Counted from the first letter of the stretch, positions 21,516 through 30,461 are shown. The stretch: 64,000 nt of DNA from Oscillospiraceae bacterium (GCA_902780785.1 CACZGS010000006.1:62001-126000), one strand, 5' to 3'. Numbers and translations: made by a program. The notes: generated from the letters alone by a model not told the origin.

Positions 21516-21567
21516 TAAAAAAAGGCCAACAATTATATAAAATGGCGGATTTAAATAATTGTTGCCC
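21516..21567 (-). terminator. Terminator of the leftward permease gene
   Basis: On the minus strand an AT-rich stem (21527-21536 with 21555-21564, extended by GC pairs) is followed by a run of seven T. It lies 64 bases after the permease stop. Confidence 0.7.
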
Positions 21568-21630
21568 CTGAAAAAGCGTCATGTATTATAGCAATGTGGC
21601 AGAAAGGTCTTTTGACGGCCTCGAAAAACC

Positions 21631-22527
21631 TTACTCCTTCAACCCGCCTAAGGCTACGCCTTCGACGATGTGCCTGGAAAAAAAGGCGTAAAGGATAAGG
21701 AGAGGTACTACGGTACCCAGTACTACCAGGAAGTCATTCTCGTCGAGGTAGTAGATGGGGGAGAACATAAGAAGGAGAGTTTTCTTCTCGAGCTTGGCAA
21801 TAGTGATGGCGGGCATCCAGCCGTCGTTCCAGCTTGCGGCAAAGGCGAAGATGGCCTGGGTCGCGATGGCGGGCTTCATGAGGGGCAGGATGATCTGGTT
21901 GAATATACGGAATTCGCCGGCGCCGTCGATCCTTGCTGACTGGATCATTTCCCTGGAAAGAGAAGCCTGCAGGTACATGCACATGAAGAAGACCGTCATG
22001 GGCGAAGCGATGGATGGCAGGTAGTAGACAAAGAGCTGGTTGGTCCAGTGCATCTTGAAGATGGTCTGAAGGAAGCCGAATGTGGATACAGTTGAGGGGA
22101 TCATCATTGCGAACATGATGACCACGTAGCAGAGTTTTCTAAGCTTCCATTTGTAAGCAGTGAGCGCATATGCGGTGAGGGCAGAGAAGTAACAGGTGAA
22201 GATCGTGGAAAGGCCCGTGACCAGAAGTGAGTTGCCCATTCCGATGAACAGGTATTTGTAATTCTTCCAGAAGGCATCAATGTACGTTGATGTTTGATGG
22301 TAATGCGCGTTTACGAGCTTTCCGATGGCGACCTGCTTCTCTACGAACGTGTATTGGTAAGATTCCTTGAACAGTAGTATGAGAGGGTAGAAGCTGAAGA
22401 ACGATAAGAGGAGCGACACGGAATAGAATACTATCTTAAGGACAGTATCTCTTCTCTTGGTCATTGATCTTGTCAGGGTGTTCGTGCTCGTAGCCTCATA
22501 CCTCAGTTCCGGATTTGTTATCGTCAA
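21631..22527 (-). CDS. ABC sugar-type transporter permease, MalG/CUT1 family
   Basis: About 298 residues with six membrane segments and the EAA-loop ATPase contact (SARIDGAGEFRIFNQIILPLMKP, about residues 200-222). CUT1 permeases work as a heteropair with a MalF-type partner, a binding protein and a shared ATPase to import oligosaccharides. The start is uncertain: the longest frame uses TTG at 22527 without a clear ribosome site, and an ATG at 22464 would shorten it by 21 residues. Its likely partner is the divergent permease at 22653. No binding protein or ATPase lies nearby. Confidence 0.85.
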   Translation of the reverse strand: MTITNPELRYEATSTNTLTRSMTKRRDTVLKIVFYSVSLLLSFFSFYPLILLFKESYQYTFVEKQVAIGKLVNAHYHQTSTYIDAFWKNYKYLFIGMGNSLLVTGLSTIFTCYFSALTAYALTAYKWKLRKLCYVVIMFAMMIPSTVSTFGFLQTIFKMHWTNQLFVYYLPSIASPMTVFFMCMYLQASLSREMIQSARIDGAGEFRIFNQIILPLMKPAIATQAIFAFAASWNDGWMPAITIAKLEKKTLLLMFSPIYYLDENDFLVVLGTVVPLLILYAFFSRHIVEGVALGGLKE

Positions 22528-22652
22528 TATAGCATTAAGGTTGACTTATGTCTACCGAATGATATAGTATCGGTATACATTCGTGTACCTGCACAAAAAT
22601 CGCAGCGTGAAATTGTACTTGAGAATGGTTTTCGAGGGGCTCGAAAAAGGTA

Positions 22653-23657
22653 ATGGGAAGAAAACACAGAAATATCGAACGGCACTATAACAAATGGGGT
22701 TATATCCTTATGATCCCTTTTGTTGCTGCGTTCATGTTCTTCCATTTTTATCCGCTCGCAAATACCGTCTACTATGCATTCTGCGAGATGAAAGGCATGG
22801 GAAGTAACGAGCCGCAGACTCTGATCTCGCTCGGTGAACCGTGGTATAGAAATTTCACTGATGTTTTAAAGACAAGAACATTCAGTGATGCTCTGAGGAA
22901 CACATTGATCATATGGGTGGCTTATGCTGTACCTGAGCTGACATTTACGTTCTGGCTTGCTGCCGTGATAACTGACAGAAGATTGAGGATAAAGGGCAGG
23001 CTGCTTTATAAGACCGCGTTTTTCTTCCCGAAGCTCGTTGACGGAACGAATGTAAGCTTTGTCTTAACAACACACTTGGTATCAACTGTCGGAAGCACAA
23101 TGGTCTTCGTAATCTCGGCAGTCATGATGAACGGGTTCGGATTTAAGCCGGACGATTTCAATTTCTTTCTGTCGGACCGCTTTTTCATAATTATCCTGAG
23201 TATCTATTGCCACTTCGGGATCACATTTATCTATGTCATAGCGGGCATCACCGGTGTGCCGGTGGAAGTAATGGAGGCGGCTGAGATCGACGGTGCTACG
23301 AGAACACAGACCTTCCTTCGCGTAACGCTTCCGTGCATGCGTCCGATCCTGTTCTTCATAACTGTCATCACCGTAGTCGATGGTGTCGGCATGTATAAGG
23401 TGCCGTCTTTGGTCACCAATAACTTTGATATCTTCAGGACCAACCTGACGCTTATGATGTATCTGCAGAACCAGTTCTTTATGGGTAATTTCGCTTACGA
23501 CAGGGCGTCTGCCTCAAGTCTCATAATGCTTGCGCTGTATGCGTTCTTTGCCGGCCTGATCTACTTTATCTTCATAAGGGACAGGGAAGAAGCCAGACGC
23601 AGAAGGAAGATCAGAAAAATCAGAAGGGAAGAGCGGAAACGCCTTAAGGCTGCATGA
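22653..23657 (+). CDS. ABC sugar-type transporter permease, MalF/CUT1 family
   Basis: 334 residues with six membrane segments (first at about 18-40) and an EAA loop (EAAEIDGATRTQTFLRVTLPCMRP, about 206-229). The C-terminus is very basic (REEARRRRKIRKIRREERKR). It should pair with the MalG-type subunit read the other way from the shared 125-base spacer. Such pairs are normally co-transcribed with a substrate-binding lipoprotein, and neither it nor an ATPase is present, so the complex must borrow these from elsewhere. Confidence 0.87.
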   Translation: MGRKHRNIERHYNKWGYILMIPFVAAFMFFHFYPLANTVYYAFCEMKGMGSNEPQTLISLGEPWYRNFTDVLKTRTFSDALRNTLIIWVAYAVPELTFTFWLAAVITDRRLRIKGRLLYKTAFFFPKLVDGTNVSFVLTTHLVSTVGSTMVFVISAVMMNGFGFKPDDFNFFLSDRFFIIILSIYCHFGITFIYVIAGITGVPVEVMEAAEIDGATRTQTFLRVTLPCMRPILFFITVITVVDGVGMYKVPSLVTNNFDIFRTNLTLMMYLQNQFFMGNFAYDRASASSLIMLALYAFFAGLIYFIFIRDREEARRRRKIRKIRREERKRLKAA

Positions 23658-23726
23658 CGGCAATGCGGTTGATAGCTGTCTACCTTTAGTGTTATATTTT
23701 TCTTGTATTAGTTGGAGGAATAAAAG

Positions 23727-24083
23727 ATGCGTTTATCAGATTCAGAATGGAAGATAGCAGATTGTCTCTGGAATAACGGAGACATGACCATAACCGAGCT
23801 TACAAAAGAGCTTCGTCCCGTTACCGGCTGGGGTAAGAACACCATCATTACGCTCCTTAAGCGTATGACCGAGAAGGGCGCAGTTACTTTTGTCCAGGGC
23901 GACAAGGCCAAGAAATTCCATCCTGCAGTCGACAGGACCGAAGCCGAACTTGAGGAAACAAATTCTTTCCTCGATAAGGTCTACAAGGGCAATGTCGGTC
24001 TCATGATCTCGAATCTCATCGATTCCGACCAGCTTACGGATGAACAGTTAGCAGAGCTTCGAAGGATCATCAGGGAAGGATAA
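23727..24083 (+). CDS. BlaI/MecI-type transcriptional repressor
   Basis: 118 residues, the family length. The winged helix (about 5-75) has SEWKIADCLWNNGDMTITEL and GWGKNTIITLLKRMTEKG, and the C-terminal dimerisation helix has ELRRIIREG. BlaI repressors are inactivated by proteolysis when the partner membrane sensor fires. GGAGG lies ten bases before the ATG. The M56 gene starts one base after its stop, so the two form the standard regulator-sensor pair. Confidence 0.93.
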   Translation: MRLSDSEWKIADCLWNNGDMTITELTKELRPVTGWGKNTIITLLKRMTEKGAVTFVQGDKAKKFHPAVDRTEAELEETNSFLDKVYKGNVGLMISNLIDSDQLTDEQLAELRRIIREG

Positions 24084-24084
24084 A

Positions 24085-25887
24085 ATGCTCCGGTACATTA
24101 TCGGTGTCACGCTCGTTGCGGCAGCCATAATGCTCATCAGGCGTCTTGCCGGCGGCAGGATGCTCAAAAGACATCAGTACGCCATCTGGCTCCTGATCCC
24201 TTTATACATGGCCGTATCGCCGTTCCTTAAGATCAGCATACCCGTAGCAGACGAGCTGAGTTCCCTGATACCTGTAACCGTCGAAAAGGCCGTCTATGAG
24301 AATGCTTATATAAACGATGTTTTTGAGCTCGAAAAAGCTGACTCTGAAGATATCGTTTTCGAGCAGGCCAAAGAACGGGAACAGGCTGTCCCAAATCAGG
24401 TCTTAAACAGTGAAGTTACAGCGGCGAAGGCAGTCAGAAAGCCTGTTAATACCGGCGCGGTCCTCAATGGCATTTATATAACTGTAACCGCAGCGCTCAT
24501 CGTTGCTTTGACGGCTTATAACGCCGGATTCGTTATCTTTTGCAGAAGGAACAGAAAGTTCCTTGGAACCGATCCGAAGAGCGGACTTGATGTCTACGGT
24601 ATAAGCCACAGGGGAGTTCCGTTCCTGCTGTTTAACAAGATCTATGTAGATCAGGATCCTTCAAAGACAAGTGAATATGCTATCTGCCACGAGGCGTGCC
24701 ACTATAAGCACCGCGATTTCCTGTGGGTTATCGTAAGGCATCTGGTCCTTGCGCTTAATTGGTATAACCCCGTTATCTGGGCAGCATTTATCCTCTCGGG
24801 AAGAGATTGCGAACTTGCCTGCGATGAAGAAGTCATAAGCGTTTACGGCGGTGATCATGCTGAGATCTATGCCGAGAATCTGGTAATGCAGATGCAGAGA
24901 AAGTCCGAGTTCTACAGGTTTACGATGACGACCGGCATGAGAAGCGGCTACAAATCGATGAAGCGCAGGATCGTAAGCATCAAGCATCCTGCAAAGAAGA
25001 GCTATAAGGTCATTGCGCTGAGCGTTGCAGCATTGATCGTTGTCTCAGGATTTACTGTGCTTGACCCCAAGGCCGCAGAAAATGACCAGAGCATAATAGA
25101 TGAGATCGTAAGCGAAGCTATCATTGAAGCACCCGTAAAGCGCGCTGCTCCTTTTGATTATGAGATCCAAAAGCCTGTGGTATCCCGGGTTTCCGATTAT
25201 GAGAAAGACATTACATTCTTCCGTGATGAAAATGTCGTAAAAGCCATGCTGTTCCTCCCTAAGACAAACGCCGGCGGCCCTTTTAAGACTGTGGTAATGC
25301 GCGGTGAGCTGGGCAGCACTTATTACGAATATCAGACCATTGCAGATGCGCTTAAAGAGAACGGCTACGCTGTGCTGTTCGTAAAGAACACGCATGAGAG
25401 CGAGATAATCAGGCGTTCGGGCGGAAGCGGCGTTAAGACCGTTGCAGACGTGTATTTTGAGCAGGTCTTAGACCACTTCGCTGTAATCGATGAGATGCGT
25501 TACATTCCTGAGATCGACATGGATAATATCTATCTTTGGGGACAGGATCTCGGAGGCATCATATCGCTTTATACAGGCATCGAGAGACCAGACGAGATAA
25601 AGGGCATGATCATCGTTCAGCCGTATCTTAATGATTATCAGTCACTTGCATTCTCGAAAGATCCTGAGCTCTTTGTTAGGCTCTATGATCTGCTTCCTGA
25701 CTGCAAAGTTCCGACAGTTATTATGGAACCTGAGAATGGTCTGCTGTCAGCTTCCAGGAAAGCTGTGGCCAGCATGCCTGACGGTGAACTGATCCTGTTT
25801 GAAGGCATGCTTACGAAATTCGATCACGCTGCCGAAAACAACATCGGTGAGCTTACGTTAGCTGCTCTGAAGAACTGGGACAGATAA
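24085..25887 (+). CDS. BlaR1-like M56 metalloprotease fused to an alpha/beta-hydrolase-like domain
   Basis: 600 residues. The N-terminal part is a BlaR1/MecR1 membrane protease: hydrophobic segments at about 1-20, 33-50 and 128-153, a zinc motif HEACH (202-206) with CELACDEE (242-249), and a last membrane segment at about 308-326. The expected C-terminal penicillin-binding sensor is absent. Residues 370-600 instead read as an alpha/beta-hydrolase-like domain: a strand FKTVVMRGELG, an elbow LWGQDLGG with Asp488 at the nucleophile position, and a late FDH (His581). The domain should face outside the membrane. With the BlaI gene in front this is a signal-transducing protease, but the signal is probably not a beta-lactam. 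Confidence 0.82.
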   Translation: MLRYIIGVTLVAAAIMLIRRLAGGRMLKRHQYAIWLLIPLYMAVSPFLKISIPVADELSSLIPVTVEKAVYENAYINDVFELEKADSEDIVFEQAKEREQAVPNQVLNSEVTAAKAVRKPVNTGAVLNGIYITVTAALIVALTAYNAGFVIFCRRNRKFLGTDPKSGLDVYGISHRGVPFLLFNKIYVDQDPSKTSEYAICHEACHYKHRDFLWVIVRHLVLALNWYNPVIWAAFILSGRDCELACDEEVISVYGGDHAEIYAENLVMQMQRKSEFYRFTMTTGMRSGYKSMKRRIVSIKHPAKKSYKVIALSVAALIVVSGFTVLDPKAAENDQSIIDEIVSEAIIEAPVKRAAPFDYEIQKPVVSRVSDYEKDITFFRDENVVKAMLFLPKTNAGGPFKTVVMRGELGSTYYEYQTIADALKENGYAVLFVKNTHESEIIRRSGGSGVKTVADVYFEQVLDHFAVIDEMRYIPEIDMDNIYLWGQDLGGIISLYTGIERPDEIKGMIIVQPYLNDYQSLAFSKDPELFVRLYDLLPDCKVPTVIMEPENGLLSASRKAVASMPDGELILFEGMLTKFDHAAENNIGELTLAALKNWDR

Positions 25888-25964
25888 CCCCCTTTATTTG
25901 CCACACTATTTTATTTTTCTTGTTGTATAATTCTGCCGTTAAAAATCTAATAAAGAGACGTGCT

Positions 25965-27026
25965 ATGAAAAGATCATTGATAAAAACTGTAACTGTTATT
26001 CTTACAGCCTGCGTTCTGTCAGGCTGTTCAGCTGTGACTACACCAACAACTAACAGCACAACAGAGTCAGAGACTTCCATAGAGACTTCCGAGAGTACTG
26101 AAGCGACTACCACCACGGAAGCAAGGGGCCACTATGAATTTAAGCCTGTCGTCATGTCTTCGATATTCCTCGACATCATGGGCCAGGACATGTATGACGC
26201 CTACAAGAACTATATTAAGGCGGTACAGAACGGTGAAGACGAATTCGAAGTAAAGACTGAAGATGATTACAACTGGATGATCGGCCAGTTCCCGAACAAG
26301 TTCCAGCCGGTCTATGAAGTCTATACCGAATCGAATTACGGAGGCGCATTTAAGGACGGAAAGGCTACATTCCAGTATAAGATACCCAAAGATGAGCTTG
26401 CCCAAAAGGAAGCTGAATTTGAGACGATGGTCACTGATATCTTGAACGAGGTCTTAAGAGACGATTATTCAGATGTCGAAAAAATCCTGGCGCTCTATAT
26501 CTACTTCTCCAACAACTATACTTACGATTACGATACGTATTACAGGATGAGCGATGAAGCCGTTCAGGGCATTTGTGCATACAGATTCTTCACGACTAAG
26601 CACGGTATCTGCGCTGAATGTTCTACAGCATTCTCGTTCCTGCTCCTTCAGGCAGGCGTCGATGCTGCCGTATGCGGCGGTAACCGTGAAATTGACGGTG
26701 AGGGACACGCATGGACTTATGTGACGATAAACGGAAAGAACTACCATGTCGATCCCACTTTTGTTATGGAATCCGGCAACTGTCTGTCTTACTTCATGAT
26801 GACCGACGAACAGCGCTACCGGGAAGGTGGTTTTAAGAAGGAGATGAATACTGTCGGCTGTCATTATAAGAGCGATAGGAACGGCAGTGAATACACGGCT
26901 GACGATGACTTTTTCGCGTCCTTGTGGGGCAAATACCTTACATCGTTCGATCCTGATAAGAATCTGATTTACTATGTTGATATGGAAGGCAATCAGGGCG
27001 TGTTCGATTACTCGGCGTTCGACTGA
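25965..27026 (+). CDS. Transglutaminase-like lipoprotein
   Basis: 353 residues from the ATG at 25965. The signal peptide ends in VLSGC (Cys21), a Ser/Thr/Glu-rich linker runs to about 55, and a transglutaminase-core domain lies at about 165-275. It has the triad Cys219 (CAECSTAF), His248 (GHAWTYV) and Asp263 (HVDPTF). Such surface proteins act as cysteine peptidases or cross-linkers on wall or envelope proteins. An upstream in-frame start (25920) would put 15 residues before the signal peptide and is unlikely. It stands alone behind the BlaI/M56 pair, and co-regulation is possible but not shown. Confidence 0.88.
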   Translation: MKRSLIKTVTVILTACVLSGCSAVTTPTTNSTTESETSIETSESTEATTTTEARGHYEFKPVVMSSIFLDIMGQDMYDAYKNYIKAVQNGEDEFEVKTEDDYNWMIGQFPNKFQPVYEVYTESNYGGAFKDGKATFQYKIPKDELAQKEAEFETMVTDILNEVLRDDYSDVEKILALYIYFSNNYTYDYDTYYRMSDEAVQGICAYRFFTTKHGICAECSTAFSFLLLQAGVDAAVCGGNREIDGEGHAWTYVTINGKNYHVDPTFVMESGNCLSYFMMTDEQRYREGGFKKEMNTVGCHYKSDRNGSEYTADDDFFASLWGKYLTSFDPDKNLIYYVDMEGNQGVFDYSAFD

Positions 27027-27092
27027 TTATTCTCCGAAACGGCAGTCAACTTTTAGCTTTGAATAATGGGACAAAAACATGTCTGAAAAGTT

Positions 27093-27117
27093 GACTTTTC
27101 GCGAAAGTCGCTTTTTT
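27093..27117 (+). terminator. Terminator of the transglutaminase lipoprotein gene
   Basis: GACTTT pairs with AAAGTC (27093-27098, 27104-27109), then GC and six T. A larger 11-bp inverted repeat (27044-27054 with 27086-27096) overlaps its left arm, so the two hairpins exclude each other. Confidence 0.65.
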
Positions 27118-27170
27118 GGCTAGCAAAATGACCGCAAAATCGAAGACAAAAATTGATTTACATAAGAACG

Positions 27171-27201
27171 AAAAGGGCTGCCTCCTAAAAGGAGACAGCC
27201 C
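27171..27201 (-). terminator. Terminator of the feo operon
   Basis: GGGCTG-x-CTCCT pairs with AGGAG-x-CAGCCC, and the minus-strand copy is followed by TTTTCG. It lies just past the stop of the last feo gene. Confidence 0.8.
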
Positions 27202-27226
27202 AAATCATTTTATGGCATGCGATTTC

Positions 27227-27409
27227 TTATACTTTTTTATTCTGACTGTGACATTTGCCTGCAAGGGCGCAGTGGGAGCAGTTGCAGCCGCATGAGCTCT
27301 TGCCGGCCTTTTTGTCTTTGATCAGGCTTCTTGCTGCAAAGAATACGGCAACAGCAACAAGTGCTATCACTAAGATGTTAACCCAGTTTGCAGCAAGCCA
27401 GTCGATCAT
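27227..27409 (-). CDS. FeoB-associated Cys-rich membrane protein
   Basis: 60 residues: one N-terminal membrane segment (about 8-30) and a basic tail holding CGCNCSHCALAGKC, five Cys in fourteen residues. This is the small protein that follows feoB in many Bacillota and may take the place of FeoC, with the thiols possibly binding iron or an Fe-S cluster; its biochemistry is not established. It starts 12 bases after feoB, last in the operon before the terminator. Confidence 0.88.
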   Translation of the reverse strand: MIDWLAANWVNILVIALVAVAVFFAARSLIKDKKAGKSSCGCNCSHCALAGKCHSQNKKV

Positions 27410-27421
27410 ATGTACAGTCCT

Positions 27422-29842
27422 TTACTTTGCTGTTTTCTTGGCAGGTCTTACAAGGAGGTACACAAGTCCTGCAAGAACGAGCAGAGCGAAGATCAATCCG
27501 ATTACGTTTACGGCACCTGTGAAGAGGAGACCGAACTGATATACGATGAGTGCGATAGCGTAAGCAAATACGCACTGGTAACCGATAGCGAACCATGTCC
27601 ACTTTGCATTGTTCATCTCTCTCTTGATGGCGCCGATTGCTGCGAAGCAAGGAGCGCAGAGGAGGTTGAAGATGAGGAATGCGAAGCCTGAGAGCTGGTT
27701 CAAGCCTTCGAAGTCAAGTACACCGAATACACCGACGACTTCTTCCTTGGCAACAAGACCCATTACTGTAGCAATAGTTGCCTTGATGTTAGCGAAGCCC
27801 AAAGGAGCGAAGATCCACTTGATCGCACCGCCGATGATGCCCAAGACGGAAGCCTCAAGTTCCATATCCGGGTCGAATCCGAATCCGCTTCCTGTGTTTC
27901 CGAATACGGATCCGAGCCAGATAGCTATAGAGGAGATGAGAATAACTGTGCCTGCTTTTTTGATGAAGGACCAGCCGCGCTCCCACATGGATCTCAAGAG
28001 GTTTCCGAGTGTCGGCCAGTGGTAAGCGGGAAGCTCCATTACGAACGGAGCGGGATCGCCTGCGAAAGGCTTTGTCTTCTTAAGGATGATGCCTGAGATA
28101 ACTATTGCAGCTACACCGATGAAGTAAGTCGAAGGCGCTACCCAGGAGCCGCTGAATGCAGTGTGACGGAACAAAGCTGCTGTGATCAAAGCGATGATAG
28201 GGAGCTTCGCGCCGCAGGGGATGAATGTTGTTGTCATGATGGTCATTCTTCTGTCACGCTGATTCTCGATCGTACGTGATGCCATGATACCCGGAACGCC
28301 GCATCCGGAAGATACGAGCATAGGGATGAATGACTTTCCTGAAAGGCCGAATCTTCTGAAAATACGGTCGAGTACGAATGCTACACGGGCCATATATCCG
28401 CATGACTCAAGGAATGCAAGGAGGAAGAAGAGGACGAGCATCTGGGGAACGAAGCCCAATACTGCGCCGACACCGCCGACGATACCGTCAACGACAAGGC
28501 CTGTAACGAACTCGTTAGCGCCTGCCTTTTCTAAGAGGCCTGAAACCATATCAGGGATACTGGGAATGAATACTGCGCCTTCTGTCTCATCCATACCGGG
28601 AGTAGTAAATTCGCCTTCTTCATCTAATGCGCCTGATTCAACGAGAGGTGTTTCGATGTCGTAGCCCTTGTCCATGAGCTCGTCTGCGAAGAAGCCGTAG
28701 TCTTCTTCGAAAGCGCCGAAATCAGCATCTTCGAAGTCAGCCTGGAGGTTCTCTGCACCTGTTACGTCGTTCGTGGCAGCTTCGTCGATAACAGCCTTTA
28801 CGCCGTCAACGAAAACTGCCTCGCCGGCCCAGTTATCAACGTCTTCGTCGTACTGCTTCTGGCCGATGCCGAAGAGGAAGAAACCGTCACCGAAGAGGTT
28901 GTCATTGGTCCAGTCTGTAAGGTTTGCACCGAATGTGGTCATTGCGATGAAGTAAACGAGCCACATGATGAGAGCGAAAATAGGGAGACCCAAGATCCTG
29001 TTTGTTACGATCTTATCGATCTTATCTGATTTGGAGAGATTGCCCTTGGACTGCTTCTTGTAGCAGCTCTTGATGATGGAAGCGATATAGACATAGCGCT
29101 CGTTTGTGATGATGGACTCTGCATCGTCGTCGAGCTCAGCCTCAGCTGCCTTAATGTCGTTCTCGATGTGCTCTAATGTCTCCTTTGAGATTCCGAGCTT
29201 CTCGATAACTTTCTCATCGCGCTCGAAAACCTTGATAGCGTACCATCTCTGCTTATCTGCGTTCATATCGTGGAGGCAAGCCTCTTCGATGTGAGCCAGA
29301 GCGTGCTCAACGGGGCCTGAGAAAGAGTGGGGAGGAACTGTCTTTGTTCCATTAGCGGCCTTGATTGCTTCCTCGGCTGCCTCCATGATGCCCGTGCCCT
29401 TGAGAGCGGAGATAGCGACCGCTTTGCAGCCCATCTGCTTGGAGAGCATGTTAAGGTCGATCTTGTCGCCATTCTTATTTACGATATCCATCATATTAAC
29501 TGCCATAACGACAGGGATACCTAATTCTGTAAGCTGTGTTGTGAGATAGAGGTTACGCTCTAAGTTCGTACCGTCTACGATGTTGAGAATGACGTCGGGG
29601 TTCTCATCAATGAGATAATTACGTGCTACGACTTCCTCTAATGTGTAAGGGGAGAGGGAATAGATACCCGGAAGGTCCGTGATGGTTACGCCGTCGTGCT
29701 TTTTGAGCTTGCCTTCCTTTTTCTCGACTGTTACGCCCGGCCAGTTACCTACGAACTGGTTGGAACCCGTAAGAGCGTTGAAGAGTGTTGTCTTACCGCT
29801 GTTCGGGTTACCCGCTAATGCGATCTTGATTTCTTTAGCCAT
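27422..29842 (-). CDS. feoB: Ferrous iron transporter FeoB
   Basis: 806 residues. The N-terminal G domain has G1 GNPNSGKTT (11-19), G3 DLPG (56-59) and G4 NMMD (116-119), then a helical GDI region. The membrane part carries both Gate motifs with conserved Cys (SSGCGVPGIM, near 511-520; FIPCGAKLPI, near 540-549). It imports Fe2+ across the cytoplasmic membrane. Oddly, the loop after the first membrane segment (about 318-428) is enlarged and very acidic: about 30 Asp/Glu against two Lys between 331 and 424. The operon order is feoA-feoA-feoB-Cys-rich protein, under TTAG-N6-CTAA operators. Confidence 0.96.
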   Translation of the reverse strand: MAKEIKIALAGNPNSGKTTLFNALTGSNQFVGNWPGVTVEKKEGKLKKHDGVTITDLPGIYSLSPYTLEEVVARNYLIDENPDVILNIVDGTNLERNLYLTTQLTELGIPVVMAVNMMDIVNKNGDKIDLNMLSKQMGCKAVAISALKGTGIMEAAEEAIKAANGTKTVPPHSFSGPVEHALAHIEEACLHDMNADKQRWYAIKVFERDEKVIEKLGISKETLEHIENDIKAAEAELDDDAESIITNERYVYIASIIKSCYKKQSKGNLSKSDKIDKIVTNRILGLPIFALIMWLVYFIAMTTFGANLTDWTNDNLFGDGFFLFGIGQKQYDEDVDNWAGEAVFVDGVKAVIDEAATNDVTGAENLQADFEDADFGAFEEDYGFFADELMDKGYDIETPLVESGALDEEGEFTTPGMDETEGAVFIPSIPDMVSGLLEKAGANEFVTGLVVDGIVGGVGAVLGFVPQMLVLFFLLAFLESCGYMARVAFVLDRIFRRFGLSGKSFIPMLVSSGCGVPGIMASRTIENQRDRRMTIMTTTFIPCGAKLPIIALITAALFRHTAFSGSWVAPSTYFIGVAAIVISGIILKKTKPFAGDPAPFVMELPAYHWPTLGNLLRSMWERGWSFIKKAGTVILISSIAIWLGSVFGNTGSGFGFDPDMELEASVLGIIGGAIKWIFAPLGFANIKATIATVMGLVAKEEVVGVFGVLDFEGLNQLSGFAFLIFNLLCAPCFAAIGAIKREMNNAKWTWFAIGYQCVFAYAIALIVYQFGLLFTGAVNVIGLIFALLVLAGLVYLLVRPAKKTAK

Positions 29843-29886
29843 TATTATATGTTTCCTCCATTAACTATCAGTTCAGTGCTCTGCTA

Positions 29887-29961
29887 GAGTAAAAATGCGC
29901 ATGCGAGCGATTCTGCACAAGCGAAGCGCGGAAGCCCTAGCGAGCATGCGCATTTTTACTC
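29887..29961. repeat. Perfect 18-bp inverted repeat between feoA and feoB
   Basis: Arms 29887-29904 and 29944-29961 are exact reverse complements around a 39-base loop. The right arm includes the feoA stop codon. On the feo transcript the hairpin sits in the leader of feoB and its second arm ends with five U, so it may attenuate or stabilise the feoA/feoB junction. Its compact palindromic form also fits a dispersed extragenic repeat. Confidence 0.8.
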
Positions 29962-30177
29962 GACTTCAACCATCTCAGCGTCATTCTTACGAAGAGATAA
30001 TTCATAACCTCTTACCGTAACTTCGACCGGATCACCCAAGGGGGCTACCTTGCGTACGTATATCTCAACGCCTTTGGTGATTCCCATGTCCATGATCCTG
30101 CGCTTTACGGCTCCTTCACCGTGGAGCTTTACGACCTTAACGGTCTGTCCTACCTTCACTTCCTTTAGTGTCTTCAT
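29956..30177 (-). CDS. feoA: FeoA domain protein (second copy)
   Basis: 73 residues forming an SH3-like FeoA fold: VGQTVKVVKLHGEGAVKRRIMDMGITKGVEIYVRKVAPLGDPVEV. The RRRxxDMG-type region and the final strand RGYELSLRKNDAEMV are typical. FeoA is a small cytoplasmic partner that stimulates FeoB. A strong ribosome site (AGGAGG) precedes the ATG. It lies between the other feoA and feoB, and its stop codon is inside the 18-bp inverted repeat. Confidence 0.93.
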   Translation of the reverse strand: MKTLKEVKVGQTVKVVKLHGEGAVKRRIMDMGITKGVEIYVRKVAPLGDPVEVTVRGYELSLRKNDAEMVEVE

Positions 30178-30207
30178 ATATTCCTCCTGTTTAATTAATA
30201 AACGTCA

Positions 30208-30420
30208 TCAGACCATGATCTTCATGGCCATATCCTTGTTGAGTGCGATCCTGGATTCCTTTACCTTGAGGATCACGCTGCCGTTGTTAACGCTTATCAG
30301 GGTTACGAACCCGCCCGGAACGATACCGAGGTTCTCAAGGTGAAGTTTTACTTCCGGACTTCCACCGACCTTTCTAACGATCAATTCTTCGCCGCAATCG
30401 GCTACTACAATAGGCATCAT
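30208..30420 (-). CDS. feoA: FeoA domain protein (first copy)
   Basis: 70 residues from the ATG at 30420, set by GGAG six bases upstream; an earlier in-frame ATG at 30462 overlaps the promoter and is rejected. FeoA features: CGEELIVRKVGGSPEVKLHLENLGIVPGGFVTLI and a closing VKESRIALNKDMAMKIMV. The two FeoA copies are diverged. First gene of the feo operon, whose promoter carries two operators (30472-30499). Confidence 0.9.
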   Translation of the reverse strand: MMPIVVADCGEELIVRKVGGSPEVKLHLENLGIVPGGFVTLISVNNGSVILKVKESRIALNKDMAMKIMV

Positions 30421-30461
30421 GTCATTCTCCAAATTTATAAATAATAAGTAGTAAGGCATCA

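Noticed and set aside
29887..29961. Simple transcription terminator between feoA and feoB
   Set aside because: The 39-base loop and the need to express feoB from the same promoter argue against full termination; an attenuator or repeat is more likely.
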